From Erythrobacteraceae bacterium Alg239-R51 (GTDB lineage: Bacteria; Pseudomonadota; Alphaproteobacteria; Sphingomonadales; Sphingomonadaceae): DNA of 64,000 nucleotides. The translations under genes and the position numbers were made by a program. Of this stretch, positions 18,398-26,961 are shown piece after piece. The stretch covers positions 1,612,001-1,676,000 of the forward strand of contig CAMZOI010000001.1 of NCBI GenBank assembly GCA_947331495.1. Direction: 5' to 3'. Within the stretch, counting starts at the first letter, position 1, and every line of letters starts with the position of its first letter. The notes under the pieces were generated by a model. That model did not search any database. It had not been told where the DNA came from and saw nothing but the letters and a program-made list of their open reading frames with translations.

Positions 18398-19162
18398 TCA
18401 GCCCACTTCGCGCTTCGCCCGTCGCCAGTATTCTTCCTGGGCATCAAGCGACAGCGATGCGAAGGCGTTGTCCTCCTCCTCGCTGGCCGTTTCCATATGT
18501 CTGAACCGACGCTCGAATTTCGCATTCGATGTACGCAAGGCCTGTTCCGGATCGACGCCGTATCTCCGAACGATGTTGACCGCCGCGAACAGAACGTCAC
18601 CCGCTTCCATGAGACGTTCCTCGTCCGTTTTGGCCGCCTTCAACTCTCCGAGTTCTTCCGCAAGTTTTTCGACCGGTCCGGCGACATCGGCCCAATCGAA
18701 ACCGACCCGCGCCGCTCGTTTTTGCAGCTTGTGCGAACGCATCAAGGCCGGCAAAGCAAGGGCGACGCCATCCATCGCGCTGGCGGCTCCGGAGTTCTCT
18801 CGTTCGGCCGCCTTGAGGTCTTCCCATCGGCGATCCTCCATCGGGCCAGTTTCGTCGCCGAAGATATGGGGATGGCGCGCCTCCATTTTGTCGGCGATGG
18901 CGCGCGCGACATCTTCGAAAGAAAAAGCACCGGACTCTTCAGCCATGCGAGCATGAAAAACGATCTGAAATAGGAGATCGCCAAGTTCATCGCGCAAGTT
19001 GCACATATCGGACCGTTCGATTGCATCCGCGACCTCGTAAGCTTCCTCGATGGTATAGGGCGCAATGGTTTCGAAGGTTTGCGCAGTGTCCCATTCGCAA
19101 CCTCTTTTGGGATCGCGCAATCTTTCCATGATAACGAGCAGGCGTTTCAACTGGTTCGACAT
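18398..19162 (-). CDS. mazG: Nucleoside triphosphate pyrophosphohydrolase MazG
   Basis: Hydrolyses NTPs and dNTPs to monophosphates, a pool-cleaning enzyme. 254 residues with the hallmark metal-binding acidic helices: CEWDTAQTFETIAPY, EEAYEVADAIE, NLRDELGDLLFQIVFHA, and a second set (LAEELGELKAA, EERLMEAGDVLFAAVNIVRR), so both tandem MazG domains are present. It ends the long minus-strand run from dacC. An AT-rich patch at about 19230-19258 just upstream may hold its own promoter. Confidence 0.95.
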   Translation of the reverse strand: MSNQLKRLLVIMERLRDPKRGCEWDTAQTFETIAPYTIEEAYEVADAIERSDMCNLRDELGDLLFQIVFHARMAEESGAFSFEDVARAIADKMEARHPHIFGDETGPMEDRRWEDLKAAERENSGAASAMDGVALALPALMRSHKLQKRAARVGFDWADVAGPVEKLAEELGELKAAKTDEERLMEAGDVLFAAVNIVRRYGVDPEQALRTSNAKFERRFRHMETASEEEDNAFASLSLDAQEEYWRRAKREVG

Positions 19163-19265
19163 GAGTAGGCCGTATCCTGCGTTTGCGAGTTTCGGAAGGG
19201 GCTGACGAACCGCCCAAAGGGCCTCGGACTAAGATTGATAATACATATTATGTTAAATACAGGCT

Positions 19266-19433
19266 TCAGCGAACAAGGTCGAGGAACAGGATCACGATCG
19301 CGAAAATGCCAGCCCACGCCCCGGCCATATAGAGCGTTTTCTTGAGGCCGACCCGCCGCGCGCGAAAACCGCTTCCGATGAGGATCAAGAACCCCAATAG
19401 CGAGATGAGAGAAACGATCTGAAATTCGTTCAT
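19266..19433 (-). CDS. Small membrane protein (55 aa), function unknown
   Basis: Reads from ATG at 19433 to TGA at 19266. It has two hydrophobic segments: residues about 4-22 (FQIVSLISLLGFLILIGSG) and about 34-52 (LYMAGAWAGIFAIVILFLDL), joined by a basic loop (FRARRVGLKK), which suggests a two-span inner-membrane protein with the loop in the cytoplasm. The start overlaps the MBL hydrolase stop by 4 bases (ATGA), a strong sign of translational coupling and that this short gene is real. No family recognised. Confidence 0.75.
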   Translation of the reverse strand: MNEFQIVSLISLLGFLILIGSGFRARRVGLKKTLYMAGAWAGIFAIVILFLDLVR

Positions 19434-20197
19434 ACCGCCAGTTCCAGACCGTCATATCCAACCAGCACACCTTTCGGAACTTCGTTGCAAAGGCTGCGAT
19501 AATCCATGCTTTTGTCCAGATGGGTCAGCACAGTCCGAGTAGCTCTGCAACGGCGAGCGAGGTCTAGCGCCGTGTCCAGATTAGCGTGCGTGGGATGTGG
19601 CCGGCGACGAAGACAATCGACAACCAAAAGATCCGTGCCAGCGAAGCATTCCACCATAGTTGGCGTTATTTCGCTGAAATCTGTCGCATACACCATCGAC
19701 TTGCCATCAGATTCGAACCGATAACCGGTGCTTGTCGTGGGTCCGTGGGGCATCTCCACATAGGCGAAGGAAAAACCTGCAACAAGCTGGACGTCATCAA
19801 TGTCTTTGAGACCGATCAAGGTAGGATAGCCGTTCTGACCTTCAAAAACGTAATCGAAGCGCCGACGTAATCGCTCGCATGTCGAACGGCTCGCAAAACC
19901 GGGTAAGGGATTGCTTCGGTCGTAACGCATTACCCGCAGGTCATCGATGCCGTGGCAGTGATCGGCGTGGTCGTGAGTCCAGAATACCGCATCGACCTTG
20001 GCGATCGAATTCGCGAGCAGCTGGCTTCTCAAGTCGGTCGAAGTGTCGACCAGGATCCGTTGCCCCGCATTATTCTCGATCAAGACGGAAACGCGGCTGC
20101 GTCGGTTCCGCGGCTCGCCTGGATCGCAATCGCCCCAATCATCGCCCACGCGCGGAACCCCGGTAGAGGTTCCTGATCCCAGCATCAGAAGCTTCAT
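19430..20197 (-). CDS. MBL-fold metallohydrolase (PhnP/RNase Z-like)
   Basis: 255 residues. The metal-binding motif is THDHADHCHGID with further ligands in MPHGPTTSTGYRF, ATDFSE and LTHLD, and the N-terminus MKLLMLGSGTSTGVPR is typical of this group. Members act as phosphodiesterases; PhnP cleaves cyclic phosphates, but the substrate here cannot be told. In many alphaproteobacteria this gene follows metG-tatD, as here. It overlaps tatD by 4 bases and the small membrane protein gene by 4 bases. Confidence 0.88.
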   Translation of the reverse strand: MKLLMLGSGTSTGVPRVGDDWGDCDPGEPRNRRSRVSVLIENNAGQRILVDTSTDLRSQLLANSIAKVDAVFWTHDHADHCHGIDDLRVMRYDRSNPLPGFASRSTCERLRRRFDYVFEGQNGYPTLIGLKDIDDVQLVAGFSFAYVEMPHGPTTSTGYRFESDGKSMVYATDFSEITPTMVECFAGTDLLVVDCLRRRPHPTHANLDTALDLARRCRATRTVLTHLDKSMDYRSLCNEVPKGVLVGYDGLELAV

Positions 20198-20970
20198 CGC
20201 ACGGCTTTGCTGAACAGTCGGTAGAAGTTTTTCGTAGTGGATTGCGCCAGATCATCGAAGGGCTCGTTCCGCAAGTCAGCAAGAAAGCTAGCCGTGTCCT
20301 GCACGAAACCCGGCTCACAGGCCTTGCCGCGATGCGGTACCGGCGCGAGGAACGGACTGTCCGTTTCGACAAGCAGTCGATCTTGTGGAACTGTCTTCGC
20401 AAACGCCTGTAAGTCCTTGGCATTCTTGAAGGTGACGATACCCGAAAGAGAAATTGTTAAACCGAGCTCGAGCACCGCCTCTCCAAACGCAGCCGAAGCG
20501 GTGAAACAATGGATCAGCGCGGGAAACGAACCCTGTTCCATCTCGTCGGAGAGTATAGCCAGCGTATCATCTTCGGCATCGCGTGTGTGGATGATGACCG
20601 GTAATCCGGTTTCCCGCGCCACATCAATATGCAATCGGAACAGTTTCTGTTGCACGCCCCGGTCCGAACGATCGTAAAAGTAATCGAGCCCGGTCTCGCC
20701 GATACCGATCACGTTTGCATCATGCGTTGCTTCGAGCAGTTCCCCGCGGGTTAGCTGCGCATGTTCATCGGCGTTGTGCGGATGAATCCCGACACTGGCC
20801 CACACATCCCGGTTCGCGCGCGCCGTTGCGACTACCTGATCCCATTCCGACTGCTTGGTCGAGATATTCAGGAACCCATGTACCCCAATTCGTCTCGCAC
20901 GCGCGAGCGCTTCTGCCTGGTCTTCGACCAGCCCATCATATTCAAGATGACAATGACTGTCGACGAGCAT
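20194..20970 (-). CDS. tatD: TatD-family metal-dependent hydrolase (DNase)
   Basis: 258 residues, TIM-barrel amidohydrolase fold. Metal ligands: DSHCHLEYD at the start, GIGETGLDYF, VIIHTRDAEDD, LIHCFTAS, and VETDSPFLAP. The family acts as Mg2+-dependent 3'-5' DNase. The start is ATG 20970 (MLVDSHCHL), overlapping the metG stop as TGATG; a longer in-frame reading only adds metG antiframe sequence. Part of the tmk-holB-metG-tatD run. Confidence 0.94.
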   Translation of the reverse strand: MLVDSHCHLEYDGLVEDQAEALARARRIGVHGFLNISTKQSEWDQVVATARANRDVWASVGIHPHNADEHAQLTRGELLEATHDANVIGIGETGLDYFYDRSDRGVQQKLFRLHIDVARETGLPVIIHTRDAEDDTLAILSDEMEQGSFPALIHCFTASAAFGEAVLELGLTISLSGIVTFKNAKDLQAFAKTVPQDRLLVETDSPFLAPVPHRGKACEPGFVQDTASFLADLRNEPFDDLAQSTTKNFYRLFSKAVR

Positions 20971-22529
20971 CAGGCGGGCTCCGTTTCCGGAAGTTCCAGA
21001 CGGGGAAAGACGGGTGTGGGTTTGGCCAAAGTGTACCCGGCGGCAACCAGGTCCTCGTACCAACTTTCGTCGGCGAGGTCGTCATAGCTTCGCCGGTCCG
21101 ACGCAACGCCAAGTTGATCGAGTACTGCAACTGCCTTGGAAGGCACTACTGGCTGAATGGCTATGGCAAGGCTGCGGATGGCGACGAATAGCGTCAGCAA
21201 AACTGTCTTCATCCGCTCCGGATCAGTTTTCTTGAGAGCCCAGGGGGCCTGCTCGTCAACATAGGCGTTGCAAGCGTGGACCGCGCGCAGCCAGCTCTCG
21301 ATGCCGACGCTGAAATTGAGCGCTTCGAACTCCCGCGGCAATATCACTCGACAGGCGTTTTCGACTTCGCCCAACAAAGCATTGTCCGCGTCGTCGCGCT
21401 CGAAACAGGCGAGCTTGCCATCCATGTTCTTGACGATCATCGACAAGGTCCGCTGCGCCAGATTGCCGAAGCTGTTGGCCAGTTCGGCATTTACCTTGGT
21501 CACCAGCGCCTGGGCCGAGTAACTGCCATCTTGTCCAAAGGTCACCTCGGCCATCAGGAAATAGCGAAGCGCGTCGACGCCGAAGGCTTCGGCCAGTTCG
21601 ATCGGGTCAGTTACATTCCCCGCCGATTTTGACTCCTTCACCCCGCGATTGAGCAGGAAGCCGTGTGCAAACACCTTCTTGGGCAACGGCAAGTCCGCGC
21701 TCATGAGGAATGCGGGCCAGTAGATCGTATGAAAACGGACAATGTCCTTCCCGATCAGGTGCAAGTCAGCGGGCCAGAACTTGTCCCACAGGTCCCCGCC
21801 GTCCGGATAGCCTATGCCGGTAATGTAGTTGGTCAAAGCGTCGACCCACACATACATCACGTGGTTCTCGCTGCCAGGAACCTTCACCCCCCAATCGAAG
21901 CTCGTTCGACTGACCGAAAGATCCTTGAGTCCTCCCTTGACGAAGGCGATCATCTCGTTGCGGCTTCGCGCCGGTTCGAGAAAGCCGGGTTTTTCGAGCA
22001 GGTTCAGAATCGCGTCCGAATATTTCGAAAGCCGGAAGAACCAGGTTTCCTCTTCCGTCCATTCCACAGGTGTGCCCTGCGGAGACAAGCGTTCACCCCC
22101 CTCGCCTTCAACAAGCTCTTTCTCGTCATAATAGGCCTCGTCACGGACCGAATACCATCCTTCGTATCTATCGAGATAGAGATCGCCCTTGGCTTCCATC
22201 GCTCGCCAGATCGCCTGGCTGGCCCGGTGATGGTCGGCGTCGGTCGTTCGGACGAATCGATCGTAGGAGACGTTGAGAACGCGGTCCAACTCGATGAAAT
22301 GACCGGTCATTTCATCGGCCAACTCACGCGGGCTGGTGCCCATATCGCGCGCTTTTTGTGCCATTTTCAGACCATGCTCGTCCGTCCCGGTCTGGAACCG
22401 GACTTCCCGGCCGCTCAAGCGCTGGAACCGCGCTAAGACATCGGCCGCAACAGCCTCGTAGGCGTGGCCGATATGCGGCCTGCCATTGGGATAATTTATT
22501 GCTGTGGTCAGATAGTAAGGGTCAGGCAT
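20970..22529 (-). CDS. metG: Methionyl-tRNA synthetase
   Basis: 519 residues, class I synthetase with signature HIGH (PHIGHAY) and TGTDEHG. The second signature reads KESKSAGNV at the KMSKS site, so Met is replaced by Glu (see findings). The anticodon-binding helical domain follows (VNAELANSFGNLAQRTLSMI). No C-terminal dimerisation domain, consistent with the short form in many bacteria. ATG 22529 overlaps the holB stop by 8 bases. Confidence 0.96.
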   Translation of the reverse strand: MPDPYYLTTAINYPNGRPHIGHAYEAVAADVLARFQRLSGREVRFQTGTDEHGLKMAQKARDMGTSPRELADEMTGHFIELDRVLNVSYDRFVRTTDADHHRASQAIWRAMEAKGDLYLDRYEGWYSVRDEAYYDEKELVEGEGGERLSPQGTPVEWTEEETWFFRLSKYSDAILNLLEKPGFLEPARSRNEMIAFVKGGLKDLSVSRTSFDWGVKVPGSENHVMYVWVDALTNYITGIGYPDGGDLWDKFWPADLHLIGKDIVRFHTIYWPAFLMSADLPLPKKVFAHGFLLNRGVKESKSAGNVTDPIELAEAFGVDALRYFLMAEVTFGQDGSYSAQALVTKVNAELANSFGNLAQRTLSMIVKNMDGKLACFERDDADNALLGEVENACRVILPREFEALNFSVGIESWLRAVHACNAYVDEQAPWALKKTDPERMKTVLLTLFVAIRSLAIAIQPVVPSKAVAVLDQLGVASDRRSYDDLADESWYEDLVAAGYTLAKPTPVFPRLELPETEPA

Positions 22530-23469
22530 CGGCAGTTTCGCTAGCCGTGCTCGCCTGGACGAGCAAGGTGCCTATCTCCATGGTCAGCAACCCGGGGTCG
22601 TAATTATACGTCGGCTGTTCGCTTGATAGCTGGACCAATTCAACATGCGCATCGATCGCTGCGCGCGGATTGGGCAGTGCGCTGACCATGTCCGCCACGG
22701 CCGAGCGGGCAAGGTCGAGGACTGCTTGAATGCGCTCTCGATCGGGCCGGGCCCCGATCAGGCCGGCCAGCTTCCCGCGCCGTGAGAAATCGCCATCGCC
22801 CTGCTCGATGATCTCGCGCATAGTCAGCGTAACATTTGCAAGGTCCATTTCGACAAAAGACAGGGCCGATCCGGGTGAGCCGCCAGCAGCCGAAATTGCT
22901 GCTTCGCGTGTCGGCTGATCGGAATCAGGTGCGCGTTCTTGCAGAAACCGATCGATGTCCTGATCCGGCACCGGAGGAAAACGAACAACCCGGCAACGTG
23001 AGCGGATGGTTGGCAGAAGACGCGCCGGATTATGCGCCACGAGAAGAAAATAGGTACCCTCGGGCGGCTCCTCCAGACTTTTCAGCAAGGCATTGGCAGC
23101 GTTACGCTCGAGATCATCGGCCGGGTCGATAATGATCGCCCTTTTTGATCCCATCGTAGGACGGGTCGTCAGCCGGACCTGCATAGCGCGTATTTGCGCA
23201 ATACGGATGCTGCGCGCCAGCTCGAAGGGTTTACCATCGAAGCGTTTGCGGTCTTCCTTTTCGTCCTTCGGTCCGTATGTCAGCAAATGAATGTCGGGAT
23301 GGTTTTCCTTTCCCCGCCCCGCCCCGACCAATTCCCGCGCGGCTGCAAACGCGAAGTTGGCTTTGCCCACGCCGCGGCGCCCAGTCAGCAGCCAGGCGTG
23401 GTGCATGCGTTCGCCGGCCATGGCTTCGCGCCATTCGCGCCAAGCTTTATCGTGTCCGAGCAGGCTTAT
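22522..23469 (-). CDS. holB: DNA polymerase III delta' subunit (non-ATG start)
   Basis: Clamp-loader AAA+ subunit. P-loop-like GRRGVGKANFAF, then IDPADDLERNAANALLKSLEEP and LLPTIRSRCRVVRFPP (sensor and SRC motif). The first canonical start, ATG 23421 (MAGERMHHAW), has no ribosome-binding site and cuts off the conserved lead-in SLLGHDKAWREWREA. In frame there is no ATG, GTG or TTG further up; instead ATA at 23469 overlaps the tmk stop by 4 bases (ATAA) with GAGGAG six bases upstream. I therefore place the start at this ATA (315 residues). If initiation is at 23421 the protein has 299 residues. Confidence 0.85.
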   Translation of the reverse strand: MSLLGHDKAWREWREAMAGERMHHAWLLTGRRGVGKANFAFAAARELVGAGRGKENHPDIHLLTYGPKDEKEDRKRFDGKPFELARSIRIAQIRAMQVRLTTRPTMGSKRAIIIDPADDLERNAANALLKSLEEPPEGTYFLLVAHNPARLLPTIRSRCRVVRFPPVPDQDIDRFLQERAPDSDQPTREAAISAAGGSPGSALSFVEMDLANVTLTMREIIEQGDGDFSRRGKLAGLIGARPDRERIQAVLDLARSAVADMVSALPNPRAAIDAHVELVQLSSEQPTYNYDPGLLTMEIGTLLVQASTASETADA

Positions 23470-24104
23470 GACTCGCTCCTCAGCAAAGGTTCGACCGCCT
23501 GCAAAACGCGGTGATGAACTTCTTCTACCGAGCCCTTGCCGGCGATTACCGCAAAGCGTTCGGGTTCATCGACCGCGAAATCCAGGAAGGCCCTGTTGAC
23601 CGCCGAGTGATAGGTAGCCTCACGCCCACCTATCGCGTCCGAAACTCCCCGATCGCGCGCTTGCAGGCGTTCTGAAACATCTTCCTCCGAGCAATCCAAA
23701 ACAATAGTCAGATCGGGGAGCAATCCCCTGCTTCCAAACTCATGCAATCGTCTCACCACTTCATCGCCGAGGCCTCCCGCAATGGCTTGATAGGCTCGGC
23801 TTGAATCGAGAAACCGGTCGCAGATTACCCATTGGCCTGCTTCGAGGGCCGGGCGGATACGATGGGCAACGTGGTCCGCGCGTGCGGCAGCGAACAGCAG
23901 AGCCTCCGCTTCGATCGTCCAGCCTTCGCCTGGCGGAGACAGAAGAAGATGCCGGATCGCCTCAGCGCCGGAGGTGCCACCCGGCTCGCGTGTAAGAGCG
24001 ACTTCTCGGCCCCGCGATTCCAATTCGTCGGCAAGGAGTCTGGCCTGAGTCGATTTCCCCCGCCCTTCTCCGCCTTCGAAGGCTACAAAACGGCCTTTCC
24101 TCAC
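23466..24104 (-). CDS. tmk: Thymidylate kinase
   Basis: Phosphorylates dTMP to dTDP. 212 residues: P-loop FEGGEGRGKST, the DR motif CDRFLDSSRAYQ, and the LID region. It overlaps dacC by 4 bases (ATGA) and holB by 4 bases, so it is translated as part of the dacC-tmk-holB-metG-tatD run. Confidence 0.96.
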   Translation of the reverse strand: MRKGRFVAFEGGEGRGKSTQARLLADELESRGREVALTREPGGTSGAEAIRHLLLSPPGEGWTIEAEALLFAAARADHVAHRIRPALEAGQWVICDRFLDSSRAYQAIAGGLGDEVVRRLHEFGSRGLLPDLTIVLDCSEEDVSERLQARDRGVSDAIGGREATYHSAVNRAFLDFAVDEPERFAVIAGKGSVEEVHHRVLQAVEPLLRSES

Positions 24105-25291
24105 GCGAACCAGCTCCGGAAGCCGTTGAAAACACGTTGCAGCACTGTCGCTTCGGGTACGTCGGATGCAGCGTGCAACGGCACGCGGTGTTCAGCCATG
24201 CCTTCGACGTCGACCACTAGCTCAGCAACCTTTTCGCCCTTGACGATTGGTGCCTGGAGGGGACCTTCGTAGCGGATCGACAACGATATGTCCGGACGGG
24301 ACGCGGCAGGGACGTCGACGCTGACCGGCCGCTGCGCTTTCAGCCAGACCTGCGAAGCGCCGCCGCCTTGGACTCTCACTGATACGATTTTCTGGTCCGT
24401 GCCGAACAATTGACGGTTGTCGAACGCGCGAAAGCCCCATTCGATGAATTCGCGCGCAGCTTCGTTGCGTGCACGACCGGACGGACTGGCCGCGACCACC
24501 ATGGCGAGCCTGTGACCATCGCGCTCGGCCGAACCGAGGAAACCGTATCCAGCCTGGTTGGTAAAACCGGTCTTGATGCCATCGGCCCCTTCGACGACAC
24601 CGGAAATCGGATCGTGATTACGCTGGGTAATGCCGTTGTATTCCATGCCCTGCGCGCCGACAAAATGCCGGTACTTGGAGGGGTGACGTCGCAGCATGGC
24701 TTCGGCCAAGGTACCCAGATCGCGCGCGGTCACGAATGTGCGACCCTCGTCCATCCAGCCATTGGGCGTGGCGAAGCGGCTATTGGTCATGCCGATCTCG
24801 CGGGCCTTGGCGTTCATGGCAGCGAGCCAGTCTTCCAGTGAGCCAGCGGCGCCTTCGGCAAGTACAACCGCACCGTCGTTCGCGGAAACAGTCGTCACCC
24901 CGTGAACCAGATCGTCGACGGTTACCCTGGCATCGAGCGGCAGGAACATTGTCGACCCGACACCGTGCCAACGTTTCCAGGTTTCAGGACGGACAGTGAA
25001 GACCTGTTGCGGGAACAACTTACCCTGTTCCATCCATTCAAACGCGAGGAAGGTAGTCATGACCTTGGTGATCGAAGCCGGCATGAACCGCCGGTCGGCC
25101 TCACGGGCGAAAAGTACCTGCCCGTTCGTCACGTCGACGAGGTAGGCAATCGGCGCATCCTCCACCGAGGGCACACCGTATTCTATATCGTCCTGAGCAT
25201 GCAGCGGCGCCGCGCCGAGAGCTACTGCAACACACAGCAGATTAAATGATAGTGATCGCAAATTCTGTCCCGCCAGCGAGCCTCTGCCCAC
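24101..25291 (-). CDS. D-alanyl-D-alanine carboxypeptidase (PBP5/6 type)
   Basis: Trims the terminal D-Ala from peptidoglycan pentapeptides. The three active-site boxes are present: S-x-x-K in PASITKVMT, S-x-N in TVSANDGAV, and KTG in DGIKTGFTNQ. A signal peptide ends near LHAQ, and a C-terminal beta domain plus a helix (FNGFRSWFA) for membrane attachment follow, as in DacA/DacC. Start GTG at 25291; TTG at 25261 would give a tidier signal peptide (MRSLSFNLLCVAVALGA). First gene of the minus-strand run. Confidence 0.94.
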   Translation of the reverse strand: MGRGSLAGQNLRSLSFNLLCVAVALGAAPLHAQDDIEYGVPSVEDAPIAYLVDVTNGQVLFAREADRRFMPASITKVMTTFLAFEWMEQGKLFPQQVFTVRPETWKRWHGVGSTMFLPLDARVTVDDLVHGVTTVSANDGAVVLAEGAAGSLEDWLAAMNAKAREIGMTNSRFATPNGWMDEGRTFVTARDLGTLAEAMLRRHPSKYRHFVGAQGMEYNGITQRNHDPISGVVEGADGIKTGFTNQAGYGFLGSAERDGHRLAMVVAASPSGRARNEAAREFIEWGFRAFDNRQLFGTDQKIVSVRVQGGGASQVWLKAQRPVSVDVPAASRPDISLSIRYEGPLQAPIVKGEKVAELVVDVEGMAEHRVPLHAASDVPEATVLQRVFNGFRSWFA

Positions 25292-25414
25292 CCATCGTTC
25301 GAGTTATCGGTTATTCAAGTTCGCTATAACCTCCGCCCTACAGCTTGGCGAGTGGTACGTAAGCACTGAACAAGGCGCGCGGGGTTCTAATCGGACAGGA
25401 GGGCTGTTCGCAAT

Positions 25415-26440
25415 TTACCGCCCTGCAATCTCGTCCGCCAGCAAACCAACGCTCATCGCGTAGTAATTCGAACAATTGTATTCCAGAATTACGCGGTAGT
25501 TCGAAGTGAGCAACCAGGCCGGACTGCCCGGTCCATCGGGTTGAAACAAGGTCGCGAGTGTATCGTTCGGCATGGCCCGCTGGGGCTGAACGCCTAGTTC
25601 ACGCCATTCGCCGATGGTCTTGTAGACGCTGTGCCGCTCGTGAACCCTTTCACAAATTGGCGCGTTGATTTCGGTCCGGTAGGCCGCAACGTTGAAGCCC
25701 GCCGGGACCGATGCCCGCACGCCCCAGGGCTGACCCGTCCGCCATCCGGCATCGCGAAAGTAGTTTGCGATCGATGCGAGTGCGTCAGCGCCGCTATTCA
25801 TGATGTCGGCACGCCCGTCGCCATTTCCGTCGGTCGCCAGGCGCAAGTAGACCGAAGGCAGGAACTGCGGGTTGCCAAAGGCGCCCGCCCAACTTCCCTT
25901 GAGTTCGTTGCGCGAATATCCCTTGTCCGCCACTTTCATCAGCGCGATCCATTCGGTGGAAAAGAGCTCGCGGCGGCGACCTTCCCATGCCAGCGTCGCA
26001 AGAGCCTGAGACAGGTCGAACCCGCCCTTGACTGCTCCATAGGCCGTTTCGTGACCCCAGATCGCCGTTATGATTTCGCCGGGAACGCCGTATTCCTGCT
26101 CGACCGCACGCAATGTTCCGGAATATCGCGAAAAGGCATCGCGGCCGCCAGAGATACGCGCGTTGTCGACATGCCTGGCAATATAGGGGGCCAAGGGCGG
26201 ATATCCGCTGCGATTTGGCGAACCCGGCTGATCCTGGTCCAGTTCGATCACGCGGTAATTCGGCTGCAGTCCGGCAGTCATCCGTTGGAGGGTCGACTCC
26301 GAAACTCCTTCCGCCCTCGCTTGCGCCGTCAACAATTGGAGGTAAGCATCGAACGACATGTCGCTCTGCGCCTGGGCAGGACCGGCAGACAGGGACATGA
26401 GCGCAGCGGCGAAAGCGGCGAACATCGGTTGAATTTTCAT
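25415..26440 (-). CDS. Lytic murein transglycosylase (MltB family)
   Basis: Cleaves the MurNAc-GlcNAc bond, forming 1,6-anhydroMurNAc. 341 residues with a signal peptide (MKIQPMFAAFAAALMSLSAG, cut after AQAQ). Catalytic Glu in AIWGHETAYGAVKGGFD; family blocks KGSWAGAFGNPQFLPSVYL, DGNGDGRADI and the C-terminal LLTSNYRVILEYNCSNYYA are visible. No lipobox cysteine, so soluble periplasmic rather than a lipoprotein. The 124 bases to dacC show no clear feature. Confidence 0.92.
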   Translation of the reverse strand: MKIQPMFAAFAAALMSLSAGPAQAQSDMSFDAYLQLLTAQARAEGVSESTLQRMTAGLQPNYRVIELDQDQPGSPNRSGYPPLAPYIARHVDNARISGGRDAFSRYSGTLRAVEQEYGVPGEIITAIWGHETAYGAVKGGFDLSQALATLAWEGRRRELFSTEWIALMKVADKGYSRNELKGSWAGAFGNPQFLPSVYLRLATDGNGDGRADIMNSGADALASIANYFRDAGWRTGQPWGVRASVPAGFNVAAYRTEINAPICERVHERHSVYKTIGEWRELGVQPQRAMPNDTLATLFQPDGPGSPAWLLTSNYRVILEYNCSNYYAMSVGLLADEIAGR

Positions 26441-26566
26441 AGTAACGCTTTTGCTTGGCGAAGCTGAACGGCTAATGTCATATATCGCTTACGAAGGGAT
26501 CGGAAACTTTGTTCCTGAAGACAGGTGACTTCCCCTTCGCCAAGCGCTAGCGGGATCGCCGATCGC

Positions 26567-26656
26567 GGAGAGGTGGCAGAGCGGTTGAATGCACCGGTCT
26601 TGAAAACCGGCAAGGGTGCAAGCCCTTCGTGGGTTCGAATCCCACCCTCTCCGCCA
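26567..26656 (+). tRNA. tRNA-Ser (anticodon TGA)
   Basis: Acceptor stem GGAGAGG (26567-26573) pairs with CCTCTCC (26646-26652), discriminator G, and CCA is encoded (26654-26656). The anticodon arm has CCGGT/ACCGG around loop CTTGAAA, with anticodon TGA at 26601-26603. A long variable arm (GCAAGGGTGCAAGCCCTTCG) marks it as class II serine tRNA. The T arm carries GTTCGAAT. Confidence 0.97.
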
Positions 26657-26672
26657 CTCGCAACCGTATGGA

Positions 26673-26852
26673 TCAGTCGCCTTCGTCCTTGTTGACCAGT
26701 GACTGATTTTCCCGCTGCGATCTGGGATACTGGCGAGCTTTGACGCTCGACTGGTTCTTGAGAGCTATGTGATCCTCCACGATGCCGCCATCGCGGGCGG
26801 CTTCCTCGCGCTCGGGTTCGCCTTGCGGGTCGTCATCAATTTCGTATTCCAT
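26673..26852 (-). CDS. Small acidic hydrophilic protein (59 aa), unknown
   Basis: Starts MEYEIDDDPQGEPEREEAAR; rich in Glu, Asp, Arg, Gln and Asn with no hydrophobic segment, so probably disordered and cytosolic. ATG 26852 is preceded by AGAGGAG at about nine bases, a good ribosome-binding site, which supports a real gene. It lies between tRNA-Ser and the antiporter gene. No family recognised. Confidence 0.55.
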   Translation of the reverse strand: MEYEIDDDPQGEPEREEAARDGGIVEDHIALKNQSSVKARQYPRSQRENQSLVNKDEGD

Positions 26853-26961
26853 CTGCGACACTCCTCTTTCGAACCAAACGAGCAGGATGCAGAACGGTTG
26901 CCGCTTCGGGACGAATGGTGAGCGCCGCGCGCCGGGCTGCGCATGACGGTTTTTTTACGCT

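Noticed and set aside
26567..26960. Integration site at tRNA-Ser
   Set aside because: No integrase is next to it and I saw no direct repeat of the tRNA 3' end in the window.
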